From assembly GCA_963748205.1 (NCBI GenBank), contig CAVVIB010000011.1:124001-188000 (forward strand): a stretch of DNA of 64,000 nt, read 5' to 3'. Below the pieces are notes generated by a model. It did no database searches, was not told the origin of the DNA, and saw only the letters and a program-made list of their open reading frames with translations. This document shows, one piece after another, positions 8,498-16,661 of the stretch. A program made the translations under genes and the position numbers. The stretch comes from JAIBJN01 sp963748205. GTDB taxonomy: Bacteria > Actinomycetota > Thermoleophilia > Gaiellales > Gaiellaceae. Within the stretch, counting starts at the first letter, position 1; each line of letters opens with the position of its first letter.

Positions 8498-9150
8498 GAG
8501 ACGGAGCGCTCCCGGCTCTGCTCGCGCCGCCAGCGCTCGATGAGCGCGTGGTTCCCCGACAGGAGGACGTCCGGGACGCGCCAGCCCCGGAACTCGGCGG
8601 GCCGGGTGTAGTGCGGGAACTCGAAGCCGCCCTCGAGCGCCTCCGAGAAGCTCTCGACGGCGGCGCTCTCCTCCCGGATCGCCCCGGGCAGGCGCCGCGC
8701 AACGGCATCCAGGACGACCATGGCCGGCAGCTCACCGCCGGAGAGGACGTACGGGCCGATCGAGACAACGTCGGTCGCCACGTGCTCGAGGATCCGCTCG
8801 TCGAAGCCCTCGAAGCGCGCCGAGAGGAGCGTCAGCGTCTCCTCGCCGGCCAGCTCGTCGACGAGCGGCTGGTCGAGCGGGCGCCCCTGCGGCGAGAACG
8901 CGATCACGCGCCGGTCGCGCTCGGCACCGTACACGGCCTCGAGCGCGGAGCACACGACGTCGACGCGCAGCACCATGCCCGCGCCGCCGCCGTACGGCTC
9001 GTCGTCGACCTGCCCGCCCGAGAGCGGTGTGAAGTCGCGGTAGTTGAGGAGCTTCAGCTCGAGCTCGGAGCCGAGCACCGCGGCAAGCGGCCGCTGCTCG
9101 GTGAGCCAGGAGAAGGCATGGGGCAGCAGGGTGAAGACGTCGATCTGCAT
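8494..9150 (-). CDS. trmD: tRNA (guanine-N1)-methyltransferase TrmD
   Basis: 218 aa SPOUT methyltransferase that makes m1G37 in tRNA and prevents +1 frameshifting. Motifs: MQIDVFTLLP at the start, NYRDFTPLSGGQVDD, PYGGGAGMV, ARFEGFDERI and SIGPYVLSGGELPA (the trefoil knot that binds SAM). A little shorter than the E. coli protein but with the C-terminal domain present (HYTRPAEFRGW...VLLSGNHA). ATG start. It follows rimM and is coupled to the signal peptidase gene. Confidence 0.97.
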   Translation of the reverse strand: MQIDVFTLLPHAFSWLTEQRPLAAVLGSELELKLLNYRDFTPLSGGQVDDEPYGGGAGMVLRVDVVCSALEAVYGAERDRRVIAFSPQGRPLDQPLVDELAGEETLTLLSARFEGFDERILEHVATDVVSIGPYVLSGGELPAMVVLDAVARRLPGAIREESAAVESFSEALEGGFEFPHYTRPAEFRGWRVPDVLLSGNHALIERWRREQSRERSVS

Positions 9151-9162
9151 CAGCGTTCGAGA

Positions 9163-9649
9163 TTAGCCTTCGGGCACGAAGCCGGGAGCGACCACGATCC
9201 GGCCTTCCTCCAGATCGACCGCACGGACGCAGTCCTCGACCATCGGAAGGGCGATCCCGCCCTCGAGCTCGAGCACGTCGTTCGCCACGCCCGGTGTCAC
9301 GTCCTGCACCCGGCCGAGCACGCGGCCTCCCTTCCTCCTCCACGGTCAGCCCGACGAGCTGGTAGACGTAGAACGCGTCCTCGCCTGCAGGCGGAAGCTC
9401 CTGCTCCGGCAGCTCGAGCGCCGCGCCTCGCCGCACGCTGCGGTCCAGACGGACGACCACGCGCCCGCCTGAGGTCTTCGACTCCACCACGGTCGCGGGC
9501 TCACGCCCGACGTAGACGGTTGCGCCTTTCGCGAAGCGCTCGGGATCGGCGCTCGCGTTCTCGACGACGAAGGCGCCGGCCAGGCCGTGAGGCCGCCCCA
9601 CGCGGCCGACCGTGACCCAGCGGTCGCCCGCGGGGTCAGCGGGCGTCAA
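9163..9649 (-). CDS. rimM: Ribosome maturation factor RimM, one frameshift
   Basis: RimM assists 30S assembly by binding S19. The N-terminal RimM domain is clear (VTVGRVGRPHGLAGA, GATVYVGREP, YVYQLVGLTV). After VEEEGR the frame shifts near 9335, and the PRC-barrel domain continues as GRVLGRVQDVTPGVAND, LELEGGIALPMVED and VAPGFVPEG to the TAA at 9163. The start used is a TTG at 9649 that overlaps the khpA end by 14 nt; no better start precedes VTVGRVG. The order rpsP-khpA-rimM-trmD supports the call. The shift is probably a sequence error. Confidence 0.88.
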
Positions 9650-9872
9650 CGATCTCGAGCAGCGCGCGCTCCTGGCGGCGCCCGCCGCTCGCGCGCACGA
9701 GCGTGCGCAGCGCGCGGGCGATGCGCCCCTGCCGGCCGATCACCTTGCCGATGTCCTCCTCGGCCACGTGCAGCCGGAGGACGACGGCGCCGTCGCGCTC
9801 CGTCCGCTCGACGCGCACCTCGTCCGGCCGGTCGACGAGGTTTCGCGCCAGGTAGGCGAGGAGCTCCTCCAC
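9636..9872 (-). CDS. khpA: KH-domain RNA-binding protein KhpA
   Basis: 78 aa, a single type II KH domain with the GKVIGRQGR (GxxG) loop. KhpA pairs with KhpB in Gram-positive bacteria and binds many RNAs, affecting cell elongation and division. The GTG start shares one base with the rpsP stop (TAGTG), so translation is coupled. It lies in the standard rpsP-khpA-rimM-trmD order. Confidence 0.93.
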   Translation of the reverse strand: MEELLAYLARNLVDRPDEVRVERTERDGAVVLRLHVAEEDIGKVIGRQGRIARALRTLVRASGGRRQERALLEIVDAR

Positions 9873-10111
9873 TAGATGCCCTGGGTCTTCATCAGGCGCT
9901 TCACCGTGTCGCTCGGCTGCGCGCCCTTGGAGATCCAGTCCTGGATCTTGTCCGTGTCGAGGTCGATCGTAGACGGGTCGGTCTGCGGGTTGTAGCGGCC
10001 CACGATCTCGATGAAGCGGCCGTCGCGCGGCGAGCGCGCGTCGGCGACGACGACCCGGTAGATCGGGTTCTTCTTGGAGCCCACGCGGGCCAGTCTGATC
10101 CGAGTTGCCAT
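9872..10111 (-). CDS. rpsP: 30S ribosomal protein S16
   Basis: 79 aa, normal length. Recognised by the N-terminus MATRIRLARVGSKKNPIYR and by FIEIVGRYNPQ. ATG start with an AAAGGA-type ribosome site close upstream. It lies 20 nt after ffh. Confidence 0.97.
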   Translation of the reverse strand: MATRIRLARVGSKKNPIYRVVVADARSPRDGRFIEIVGRYNPQTDPSTIDLDTDKIQDWISKGAQPSDTVKRLMKTQGI

Positions 10112-10131
10112 TCCGTCCTTTCGTTCCGTGT

Positions 10132-11472
10132 TCAGCGCCGTCGCTGCTGCGCGGCCGCGAGCGACTGGATGTTCGGCATCTTGCCTTTCCCCATCTGCTT
10201 GACCATTTTGGCCATCTGCTTGCGTGCGGTCAGGAGTTGGTTCACCTGCTGCACGGTCGTGCCGCTGCCCTCGGCGATCCGGGCGCGGCGCGTGCCGTTG
10301 ATGATCTCAGGCCGGCGGCGCTCGTCGGGCGTCATCGAGAGGACGATCGCCTCCACGCGGCTCAGCTCGCGATCGTCCATGTTGACCCCCTGGAGCTGCT
10401 TGCCGAGGCCGGGGATCAGGCCGACGACGGACTTCAGCGAACCCATGCGTCGCATCATCCGGTAGCTCTGGAGGAAGTCGTCGAACGTGAACTGGCCGGC
10501 GCGCAGACGGCGTTCCATCTCCTCCTGCTCGTCGACCTCCGCCGCCTGCTCGGCGCGCTCGATGAGGGTGAGCACGTCGCCCATCCCGAGGATGCGCGAG
10601 GCCATGCGGTCGGGATGGAAGTACTCGATCTGGTCGAGCTTCTCGCCGGTCGAGGCGAGCTTGATCGGCTTGCCGGTGACAGCCTTGACCGAGAGCGCTG
10701 CCCCGCCGCGCGCGTCGCCGTCGAGCTTGGTGAGGACGACGCCGTCGAAGTCGACCCGCTCGGCGAAGGCCTCGGCGACGCCGACAGCCTCCTGGCCGGT
10801 CATCGAGTCGAGGACGAGGAGCACGTTGTGCGGCTTCACCTGCTTGCGGATGGCCGCGAGCTCCTCCATCAGCGGCTCGTCGATCTGGAGCCGGCCGGCG
10901 GTGTCGACGATGACCACGTCACGGCCCTGCGCCTGCGCCTGCTCGATGCCGTGCCGCGCGACCGCGACCGCGTCCTTGGTCGAGCGGTCGAGGAAGACCG
11001 GGATCTGAATCTGCTTGCCGAGCTGCTCGAGCTGGTCGATCGCGGCCGGGCGCTGGAGATCGGCGGCGACCAGCGCCGGCGACTTGTTCTCCTGCTTGCG
11101 CAGGAGCAGCGCGAGCTTCGCGGCCGCGGTCGTCTTACCGGAGCCCTGCAGCCCTGCGAGAAGGATGACGGTCGGCGGGCGTCCCGCGAACGCGAGCTTC
11201 GAGCTGCCCGAGCCCATGAGCTCCGTCAGCTCCTCGTGGACGATCTTCACGACCTCCTGGCCCGGCGACAGGCTCTTCGTCACGTTCGTGCCGACCGCGC
11301 GCTCCTTCACGCGGGCGACGAACTCCTTCACGACCTTGAAGTTGACGTCGGCCTCGAGCAGCGCGAGACGGATCTCGCGCATGGCGCCCGAAAGGTCCTC
11401 CTCGGAGAGGACGCCGCGGCTCCTGAGATCGCCGAGAGCCGCCTGGAGTTTGTCGGAAAGCGTGTCAAACAT
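10132..11472 (-). CDS. ffh: Signal recognition particle protein Ffh (SRP54)
   Basis: 446 aa GTPase that binds 4.5S RNA and signal sequences and delivers ribosomes to FtsY at the membrane. The N domain (1-85) leads into the G domain with GLQGSGKTT (near 108), DTAGRL, TKLDGDARGGAAL and GTGEKL-type motif ASTGEKLD. The Met-rich M domain with the RNA-binding SGTTVQQVNQLL helix ends at QQRRR. ATG start, divergent from the dodecin gene over a 59-nt gap. Its receptor gene ftsY lies just beyond. Confidence 0.97.
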   Translation of the reverse strand: MFDTLSDKLQAALGDLRSRGVLSEEDLSGAMREIRLALLEADVNFKVVKEFVARVKERAVGTNVTKSLSPGQEVVKIVHEELTELMGSGSSKLAFAGRPPTVILLAGLQGSGKTTAAAKLALLLRKQENKSPALVAADLQRPAAIDQLEQLGKQIQIPVFLDRSTKDAVAVARHGIEQAQAQGRDVVIVDTAGRLQIDEPLMEELAAIRKQVKPHNVLLVLDSMTGQEAVGVAEAFAERVDFDGVVLTKLDGDARGGAALSVKAVTGKPIKLASTGEKLDQIEYFHPDRMASRILGMGDVLTLIERAEQAAEVDEQEEMERRLRAGQFTFDDFLQSYRMMRRMGSLKSVVGLIPGLGKQLQGVNMDDRELSRVEAIVLSMTPDERRRPEIINGTRRARIAEGSGTTVQQVNQLLTARKQMAKMVKQMGKGKMPNIQSLAAAQQRRR

Positions 11473-11531
11473 GGGCCGGCCGGAAAGTGTAGCCGTGTGG
11501 TTTTTCCAATCCGACCCAAGGAGGGCGTGGA

Positions 11532-11738
11532 ATGTCCGATATCGCCAAGGTCATCACCGTGATCGGAAATCATCCGGAGAGCTTCGCCAAGGCCGCCGAC
11601 GTGGCGGTGAAGGAGGCGGCTAAGACGGTGCGCGGCATTACCGGCGCCGACGTGGTGTCCATGAGCTGCGAGGTCAGCGGCGACAGCATCACGATGTACC
11701 GGACGACCGTGAACATCGCGTTCGCCATCGAGCGCTAG
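11532..11738 (+). CDS. Dodecin family flavin-binding protein
   Basis: 68 aa, the standard dodecin length. Dodecins form hollow dodecamers that store riboflavin, FMN or related flavins and quench them. The beta-alpha-beta-beta fold is suggested by AKVITVIGNHPESFAKAADVAVKEAA and the closing strand MYRTTVNIAFAIE. ATG start with a strong AAGGAGG site at 11519-11525. It is the only plus-strand gene in a long minus-strand block, divergent from ffh. A riboflavin synthesis operon is present 18 kb away. Confidence 0.9.
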   Translation: MSDIAKVITVIGNHPESFAKAADVAVKEAAKTVRGITGADVVSMSCEVSGDSITMYRTTVNIAFAIER

Positions 11739-11755
11739 CGATCTCGGAAGCTCCG

Positions 11756-11794
11756 CCGTTCGGGCCAGGCTCTTTCCACACAGGGCCTGAACGG
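11756..11794 (+). terminator. Stem-loop after the dodecin gene, possible terminator
   Basis: CCGTTCGGGCC (11756-11766) pairs with GGGCCTGAACGG (11783-11794) with one mismatch, 17 nt past the dodecin stop. No run of T follows, so rho-independent termination is uncertain; it could also be a 3' stabilising hairpin. Confidence 0.35.
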
Positions 11795-11825
11795 TCGGGG
11801 CGCCCCCCGGTCCGAGCCTATCGCC

Positions 11826-11859
11826 GAATTCCGCGCGCATGGTGCGCGCGGATGTGCCG
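11826..11859. repeat. Intergenic hairpin repeat, copy C
   Basis: The most perfect copy: CCGCGCGCA-TGG-TGCGCGCGG, a 9-bp stem with a 3-nt loop, preceded by GAATT and followed by ATGTGCCG. It lies 9 nt past the ftsY stop. See copies A (5677-5709) and B (7235-7263). Confidence 0.6.
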
Positions 11860-11868
11860 GAAATGAGC

Positions 11869-12828
11869 CTATTCGCCGCTGACGAGCGCTCGCGCGAAGT
11901 CGGCGGGGTCGAACGGCTGGAGGTCGTCGAGCGTCTCGCCGACGCCGACCAGCTTCACGGGAATGCCGAGCTCCTGGGTGACCGCGAGCGCCACGCCCCC
12001 CTTTGCCGTCCCGTCGAGCTTCGTCAACGCGACACCGGTGAGGCCGACGGTCTCGTTGAAGAGCTTCGCCTGGCGCAGGCCGTTCTGGCCCGTCGTGGCA
12101 TCGAGGACGAGAAGGGTTTCGTGCGGGGCGCCCTCCAGCTTGCCGGCGATGACGCGGCGCACCTTCGCGAGCTCCTCCATCAGGTTCGTCTGCGTGTGGA
12201 GCCGGCCGGCGGTGTCCACGACGACCACGTCTCGGCCGCGCGCCTCGGCCGCCGAGATGGCGTCGAAGGCGACCGCCGCCGCGTCCGCCCCGCGTTGCGA
12301 GCCGACGAAGTCGGCGCCCGCGCGGCCCGCCCAGATCTCGAGCTGCTCCTCGGCGGCCGCCCGGAACGTGTCCGCCGCGGCCAGCACCACTGAGCGCCCC
12401 GACTCGCCGAGGCGGTACGCGAGCTTGCCGATCGTCGTCGTCTTGCCCGTCCCGTTGACACCGACGACGAGGACGACGGTCGGCTGCCCGTCGAGGATGA
12501 GCCGCTCCTGGCCGTCCACGGTCACCATCTCCGTGATCACAGCCTCGAGCGCTTCGAGCAGGTCCGCCTGGCTGGCCGGGTCGCGGGCCTCGAGCTGCTG
12601 GACGATCTCGACGGTCGCCGGCACGCCGCAGTCCGCCGCGATCAGCGCCTCCTCGATCCGCTCCCACGCTTCCTCGTCGCTCGGGTCGAAGATGAGCTCG
12701 CGGGTCAGCGCCTGGCGGCTCGACGCGAGCGATTCGCGCAGGCGCCCGAACCAGCCCCGGCTCTTCTCCTCGTCGGCGGCGGGGGCGACATCGTCGTCGC
12801 CCAGGAACTCCGCCCAGCTGCGCGTCAC
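11869..12828 (-). CDS. ftsY: Signal recognition particle receptor FtsY
   Basis: 319 aa SRP GTPase that docks Ffh-ribosome complexes at the membrane. The N domain (about 30-110) precedes the G domain with GVNGTGKTTT (near 130), DTFRAAA, VDTAGRLHTQ, TKLDGTAKGG and GVGETLDDL. It has no long acidic A domain, as usual outside proteobacteria. The GTG start overlaps the smc stop as GTGA and gives the natural N-terminus; longer upstream reading lies in smc's alternate frame. The smc-ftsY order is common in Gram-positive bacteria. Confidence 0.95.
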   Translation of the reverse strand: MTRSWAEFLGDDDVAPAADEEKSRGWFGRLRESLASSRQALTRELIFDPSDEEAWERIEEALIAADCGVPATVEIVQQLEARDPASQADLLEALEAVITEMVTVDGQERLILDGQPTVVLVVGVNGTGKTTTIGKLAYRLGESGRSVVLAAADTFRAAAEEQLEIWAGRAGADFVGSQRGADAAAVAFDAISAAEARGRDVVVVDTAGRLHTQTNLMEELAKVRRVIAGKLEGAPHETLLVLDATTGQNGLRQAKLFNETVGLTGVALTKLDGTAKGGVALAVTQELGIPVKLVGVGETLDDLQPFDPADFARALVSGE

Positions 12829-14993
12829 GCGCTGAGGGCCTGCGCCTCGGGCTCGCCCGGAAGGCGTTTCGACACGACCTGCGAGATCCCGTCCGCGCCC
12901 ATCGTCACGCCGTAGAGGATATCCGCGGCCTCGATCGTCCTCTTCTGGTGCGTGACGACGATGAACTGGGCCCGGCCGGCGAAGCGCCGGAGCAGGTCGG
13001 TGAAGCGCCCGATGTTCGCATCGTCGAGGGCCGCCTCGACCTCGTCCAGGAGGTAGAACGGGCACGGCCGCGCGAGGAAGAGCGCGAACAGGAACGAGAT
13101 GGCGCCGAGCGCCTTCTCGCCGCCGGAGAGGAGCGAGAGGCGCGTGATCCGCTTGCCCGCCGGCTGGAGCTCGATCTCGATCCCCGGCTCCTCGCCGTCC
13201 TCGCCTTCGACTCGGATGATGCGCCCAGCGCCGCCCGGGAAGAGCGTGCCGGCGACCTCCTCGAAGTGGCGCTCGACCTCGCCGAGGGTCTCCTCGAAGC
13301 GGCGCTCGACCGTCTCCGAGAGCTCGTCGCGCAGCGCCTCGAGCTCGGCGAGCGAACGCTCGAGGTCCTCGCGCTGCTCCGTCAGCTCCTGGAGCCGCGC
13401 CTTTTCCCGCGCATGCTCCTCCGCGGCGAGCGGGTTGACCTGGCCGAGGGCCTCGCGGCGCCGCTCCAGCCGCTCGAGCTGGGCGCGGAGAGTGTCGGCC
13501 TCCTCGTCCTCGAGCGCCTCGGCCTCGGCGTCCTCCGGCAGGCGCCGAAGCACTTCCTCCCGCTCGGCCTCCAGGCGCGCACGCTCGATCCCGATCGCGG
13601 AGACCCGCTCGGCCGCCTCCGCCGCCGCGCGCCGCAGGTCCGATTCCAGGCCGCCCAGCCGGCGTAGCTCCTCACCGAGCTCGCCCGCACGACTGCCGCC
13701 CGCGTCCACCCGAGCCTTCAGCGCAGGCTCGAGCCGCCCGGCGGCGTGCACGCAGCCGGCGAGCACCTCGCCGGTTCGCGCTGCGACGTCCGCGAGCGCC
13801 AGGAGCCTGTCCTCCCGCGACGCCTGCTCGGCGTCCGGCGCGACCGCAGTCGCGTCAGCCGCGTACCAGCTCTCCCCGCCCGAGAGCGCGACCAATGCGT
13901 CCCGGCGATCCTGCTTCGCCTGCCTGAGGCGCGAGATCGCCTCGTCGAGCTCGACCTGCTCCGGCGCCCACGCTCCCGCGGCGTTGAGCGTCCGCTCGTA
14001 GCTCGGCGGCTTGGGCGCGGCCAGCAGACGGGGGCGCTCCGCGTCGGCCCGCAGGCTGGCGGCCGTCTCCTCCGCGCGCTCGCGCCTGAGCTCGAGCCGC
14101 TCGACGGCGCTCCGCAGCCGGTAGAGGGCCGCGGTCGCCTTCTCGTGCCGCCCGGCGGCCTCCGCGAGCCCGTCCTCGGCCTTGCGCCGCTCCTCGAGGA
14201 CTCCCTCGAGGCGCTCGTCGTGCCGCCGGCGCTCCTGGGTCGCCGTGGTCATCCGCTCATCCACCTCGGCGAGCCGCCGCTCGATCCGCTCGAGCTCGGC
14301 CGCGGCGAGCCGCGTCTTCAGGATCTCGATCTCGCCTGCGAGCTTCTCGGCCCGCTCCGCAGCCGTCGCCTGGAGCGCGAGCGGCCGCAGGCGCTTGCGC
14401 ACCTCGTCCTCGAGGTCGCGCGCCCGCTCGGTCTGCGTCTCGACCCGCGCAAGCTTCAGCTCGGCCCGATGGCGCCGCCGCTTGAACTTCCCGAGCCCCG
14501 CCGCCTCCTCCACCAGCGCGCGCCGCTCGTGGGGCTTGGAGGCGAGGATCTCCTCCACCCGCCCCTGGCCGATGATGGAGTGCTTCTCGCCCGCGAGCCC
14601 GATGTCCGCGAGCAGCTCGACCACGTCGGTGCGGCGCACGCGCGCCCGGTTGACGAGGTACTCGCCCTCGCCGCCGCGGTGCAGGCGCCGGATGACCGAG
14701 AGCTCGGCCACGTCGAGCGGCCCGTCGCCCGCCTCGTTGTCGAAGAGGAGCTCGACCTCGCACCAGTCGGCGGCCGCCTTGTTCTTCGTCCCCGCGTAGA
14801 GGACGTCGTCGGGGCGCTCGGCGCGCAGCTCCGTCGGGCTCAGGCTGCCCGCGGCCCAGACGATCGCGTCGGCGACGTTCGACTTGCCGGACCCGTTCGG
14901 GCCGACGACGACGGCCACGCCGGGCTCGAGGCGCACTTCGACCGGATCCGGGAACGACTTGAAGCCCCGGACTCTGACGGAACGGAGAAACAA
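12825..14993 (-). CDS. smc: Chromosome segregation protein SMC, unusually short and apparently hinge-less
   Basis: SMC ATPases compact and segregate DNA with ScpA and ScpB, both encoded here at 53.6-54.9 kb. The N-terminal head has GFKSFPDP and Walker A GPNGSGKSN; the C-terminal head has the signature LSGGEKALGA and Walker B FYLLDEVEAALDD. Both heads are joined in one unbroken frame of only 722 aa, against about 1150-1200 for bacterial SMC. Coiled coils (about 170-330 and 430-560) flank a Pro/Gly-rich middle (about 335-430) with no recognisable hinge domain. It starts at the ATG before FLRSVRVRGFKSF. Either a true mini-SMC or an internal deletion in the assembly. Confidence 0.9.
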   Translation of the reverse strand: MFLRSVRVRGFKSFPDPVEVRLEPGVAVVVGPNGSGKSNVADAIVWAAGSLSPTELRAERPDDVLYAGTKNKAAADWCEVELLFDNEAGDGPLDVAELSVIRRLHRGGEGEYLVNRARVRRTDVVELLADIGLAGEKHSIIGQGRVEEILASKPHERRALVEEAAGLGKFKRRRHRAELKLARVETQTERARDLEDEVRKRLRPLALQATAAERAEKLAGEIEILKTRLAAAELERIERRLAEVDERMTTATQERRRHDERLEGVLEERRKAEDGLAEAAGRHEKATAALYRLRSAVERLELRRERAEETAASLRADAERPRLLAAPKPPSYERTLNAAGAWAPEQVELDEAISRLRQAKQDRRDALVALSGGESWYAADATAVAPDAEQASREDRLLALADVAARTGEVLAGCVHAAGRLEPALKARVDAGGSRAGELGEELRRLGGLESDLRRAAAEAAERVSAIGIERARLEAEREEVLRRLPEDAEAEALEDEEADTLRAQLERLERRREALGQVNPLAAEEHAREKARLQELTEQREDLERSLAELEALRDELSETVERRFEETLGEVERHFEEVAGTLFPGGAGRIIRVEGEDGEEPGIEIELQPAGKRITRLSLLSGGEKALGAISFLFALFLARPCPFYLLDEVEAALDDANIGRFTDLLRRFAGRAQFIVVTHQKRTIEAADILYGVTMGADGISQVVSKRLPGEPEAQALSA

Positions 14994-15035
14994 CGCAGTG
15001 GGAGTCTGACGATCCGGACGGACGGGGCGGGGCGC

Positions 15036-15308
15036 CTAGGCGCCCGCGCGCAGCTCCAGGCAGCGCACCCCGCTCGGATCGAGCCAGACGCGCTCCTCGG
15101 CGCGCACGATGCGCACGAGCACGGCGTCGCAGCCCGGGCAGCGGAAGACCGTCCCGGGCGCATGGACATAGAGGCTGAGCGCTCCCATCTCCCGCACGGC
15201 GCCGCACGCTGCGCACGTCGCGCGCACGACCGTCATCTCGGCGCCGAAGATCTCCCGCAGCTCGCCTGCGGCGGCGTTCCCGTCGAGCTTCAGATCGGCG
15301 CTCTCCAT
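15036..15308 (-). CDS. DUF6510 family zinc-ribbon protein
   Basis: 90 aa. Two Cys pairs (CAACG and CPGC, about 25 residues apart) form a likely zinc ribbon; the stretch LDGNAAAGELREIFG is characteristic of DUF6510. The function is unknown. In actinobacteria the family is found next to an oxidoreductase pair like the one directly upstream here. The ATG at 15308 is preceded by a GGGAGGT ribosome site; its stop codon is 42 nt from the start of smc. Confidence 0.8.
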   Translation of the reverse strand: MESADLKLDGNAAAGELREIFGAEMTVVRATCAACGAVREMGALSLYVHAPGTVFRCPGCDAVLVRIVRAEERVWLDPSGVRCLELRAGA

Positions 15309-15310
15309 CT

Positions 15311-16038
15311 CTACCTCCCGCTCGGGCCGAAACGCTCGGTGCGAACGCGGCCCGGCTCGTAGCCTAGGCCGACGAGGGCGTCGGCGGCCACTTCGACGAA
15401 GCGCGTGGGCCCGCAGACGAACGCCGTCGCGGCCGGGTCTGGGCCTCCGAGCGCCTCGGCGAGCATGTCGGCGTCGATGCGCCGGTCGTAGCCCGTCCAG
15501 CCCGGCGGCCGGTCGCGCGTCAGCGTGAACGCGACGCGCAGGTCGCGGTCCTCGTCCGTGAGGCGGTCGAGCTCCTCCCGGTAGATCAGGTCGTCCTCCG
15601 TCCGCGCCGAGTAGAGGAGCGCCGCAGGCCCGGCGGAGCCCAGCCCCGCGCGGTGGCGCAGCATCGCCATCAGCGGCACGACCCCCGAGCCGCCGGCGAC
15701 GAGGTGCAGCGGGGCGCCCTCGGCGCCGTCCCAGACGAAGTAGCCGCCGATCGGCCCGCGCAGCTCGATGCGGTCGCCGACGAGCAGCTCGTCCGATGAG
15801 GAACGGCGAGACCTCGCCGTCCTCGAGGCGCTCGACCGTGAGCACGACGCGCTCGCCGTCCGCCGGGGTGGCGACGGAGTAGCTGCGCTGCGCCTGGTAG
15901 CCGTCCTCGGCGGTCAGGCGGACGTCCACGTGCTGGCCCGGCCGGTGGCCCGCCCAGCCGGGAACCGCGAAGACGAGGCTCTTGACGCGAGGGGTCTCGG
16001 GAACGATCTCGACGACCTCGGCCGAGGAGCCAGGTCAG
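15311..16038 (-). CDS. FAD/NAD(P)-binding oxidoreductase (ferredoxin reductase-like), frameshifted
   Basis: FNR-fold electron-transfer reductase, about 242 aa when rebuilt. The FAD domain has RPGQHVDVRLTAEDGYQAQRSYS and GDRIELRGPIGGYF; the NAD domain has LVAGGSGVVPLMAML, ARTEDDLIYREEL and FVCGPTRFVE. The frame breaks near 15800, between EVSPFLI and DELLVGDRIEL. The 5' end is also unclear: no canonical start lies between the upstream stop and residue 35, and a CTG overlapping the upstream TGA (giving LTWLLG) would need a second shift. It directly follows the small molybdopterin enzyme, so it may supply that enzyme with electrons. Probably functional with sequence errors. Confidence 0.8.
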
Positions 16039-16643
16039 TCGCCCCAGTACCGCTGCTCCCGCCACGGGTCGCCGTAGAGGTGGTAGCCGAGCGCCTCCCA
16101 GAACCCCGGCTCGTCCTCGTCCATCAGGCGCAGGCCGCGCACCCACTTCGCGCTCTTCCAGAAGTAGAGGTGCGGGACGAGGAGGCGCGCCGGCCCGCCG
16201 TGCTCGGGGTCGAGCGGCTCGCCGTCGTAGCCGTAGGCGACCCAGGCCTTCCCGTCCGTCACGTCCTCGAGGGGCAGGTTCGTCGTGTAGCCGCCGTCCG
16301 AGAACGCCGTCACGTAGGCGGCGTCGGTCTCCACGCCTTCGAGCAGCGTGTCGACCGAGACGCCCTCCCAGGTCGTGTCCAGCTTCGACCACTTCGTGAC
16401 GCAGTGGATGTCGACCGTGACGGTCTCGCTCGGCAGCGCCTGGAAGTCGTCCCAGCTCCAGCGGGCCGCCTCCTCCCCGGTCTCCGTGAGGATCGTGAAC
16501 GTCCACTCCTCGAGCGGCACGTGCGGCGTCGGGCCCGCGGAGAGCACCGGGAAGTCGTCCGTGCGGTACTGGCCCGGCGGGATGCGCCCGCTGTCGTCGT
16601 CCTCGCCGCGGCGGCCGCGGAAGCCTCGAGTCACATAGGCCAC
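16035..16643 (-). CDS. Molybdopterin-dependent oxidoreductase (sulfite oxidase/YedY fold)
   Basis: 202 aa, a single Mo-binding domain of the SUOX family. The Mo-ligating cysteine is in DIHCVTKWS; PARLLVPHLYFWKSAKWV and LPLEDV are further family motifs. It has no twin-arginine signal and no membrane segment, so it should be cytoplasmic, unlike E. coli MsrP/YedY. ATG start. The stop overlaps the likely start of the reductase gene, suggesting a two-protein redox system. The substrate is unknown; sulfoxide or N-oxide reduction is possible but not shown. Confidence 0.88.
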   Translation of the reverse strand: MAYVTRGFRGRRGEDDDSGRIPPGQYRTDDFPVLSAGPTPHVPLEEWTFTILTETGEEAARWSWDDFQALPSETVTVDIHCVTKWSKLDTTWEGVSVDTLLEGVETDAAYVTAFSDGGYTTNLPLEDVTDGKAWVAYGYDGEPLDPEHGGPARLLVPHLYFWKSAKWVRGLRLMDEDEPGFWEALGYHLYGDPWREQRYWGD

Positions 16644-16661
16644 GGCCGAACCGTAACCGCG

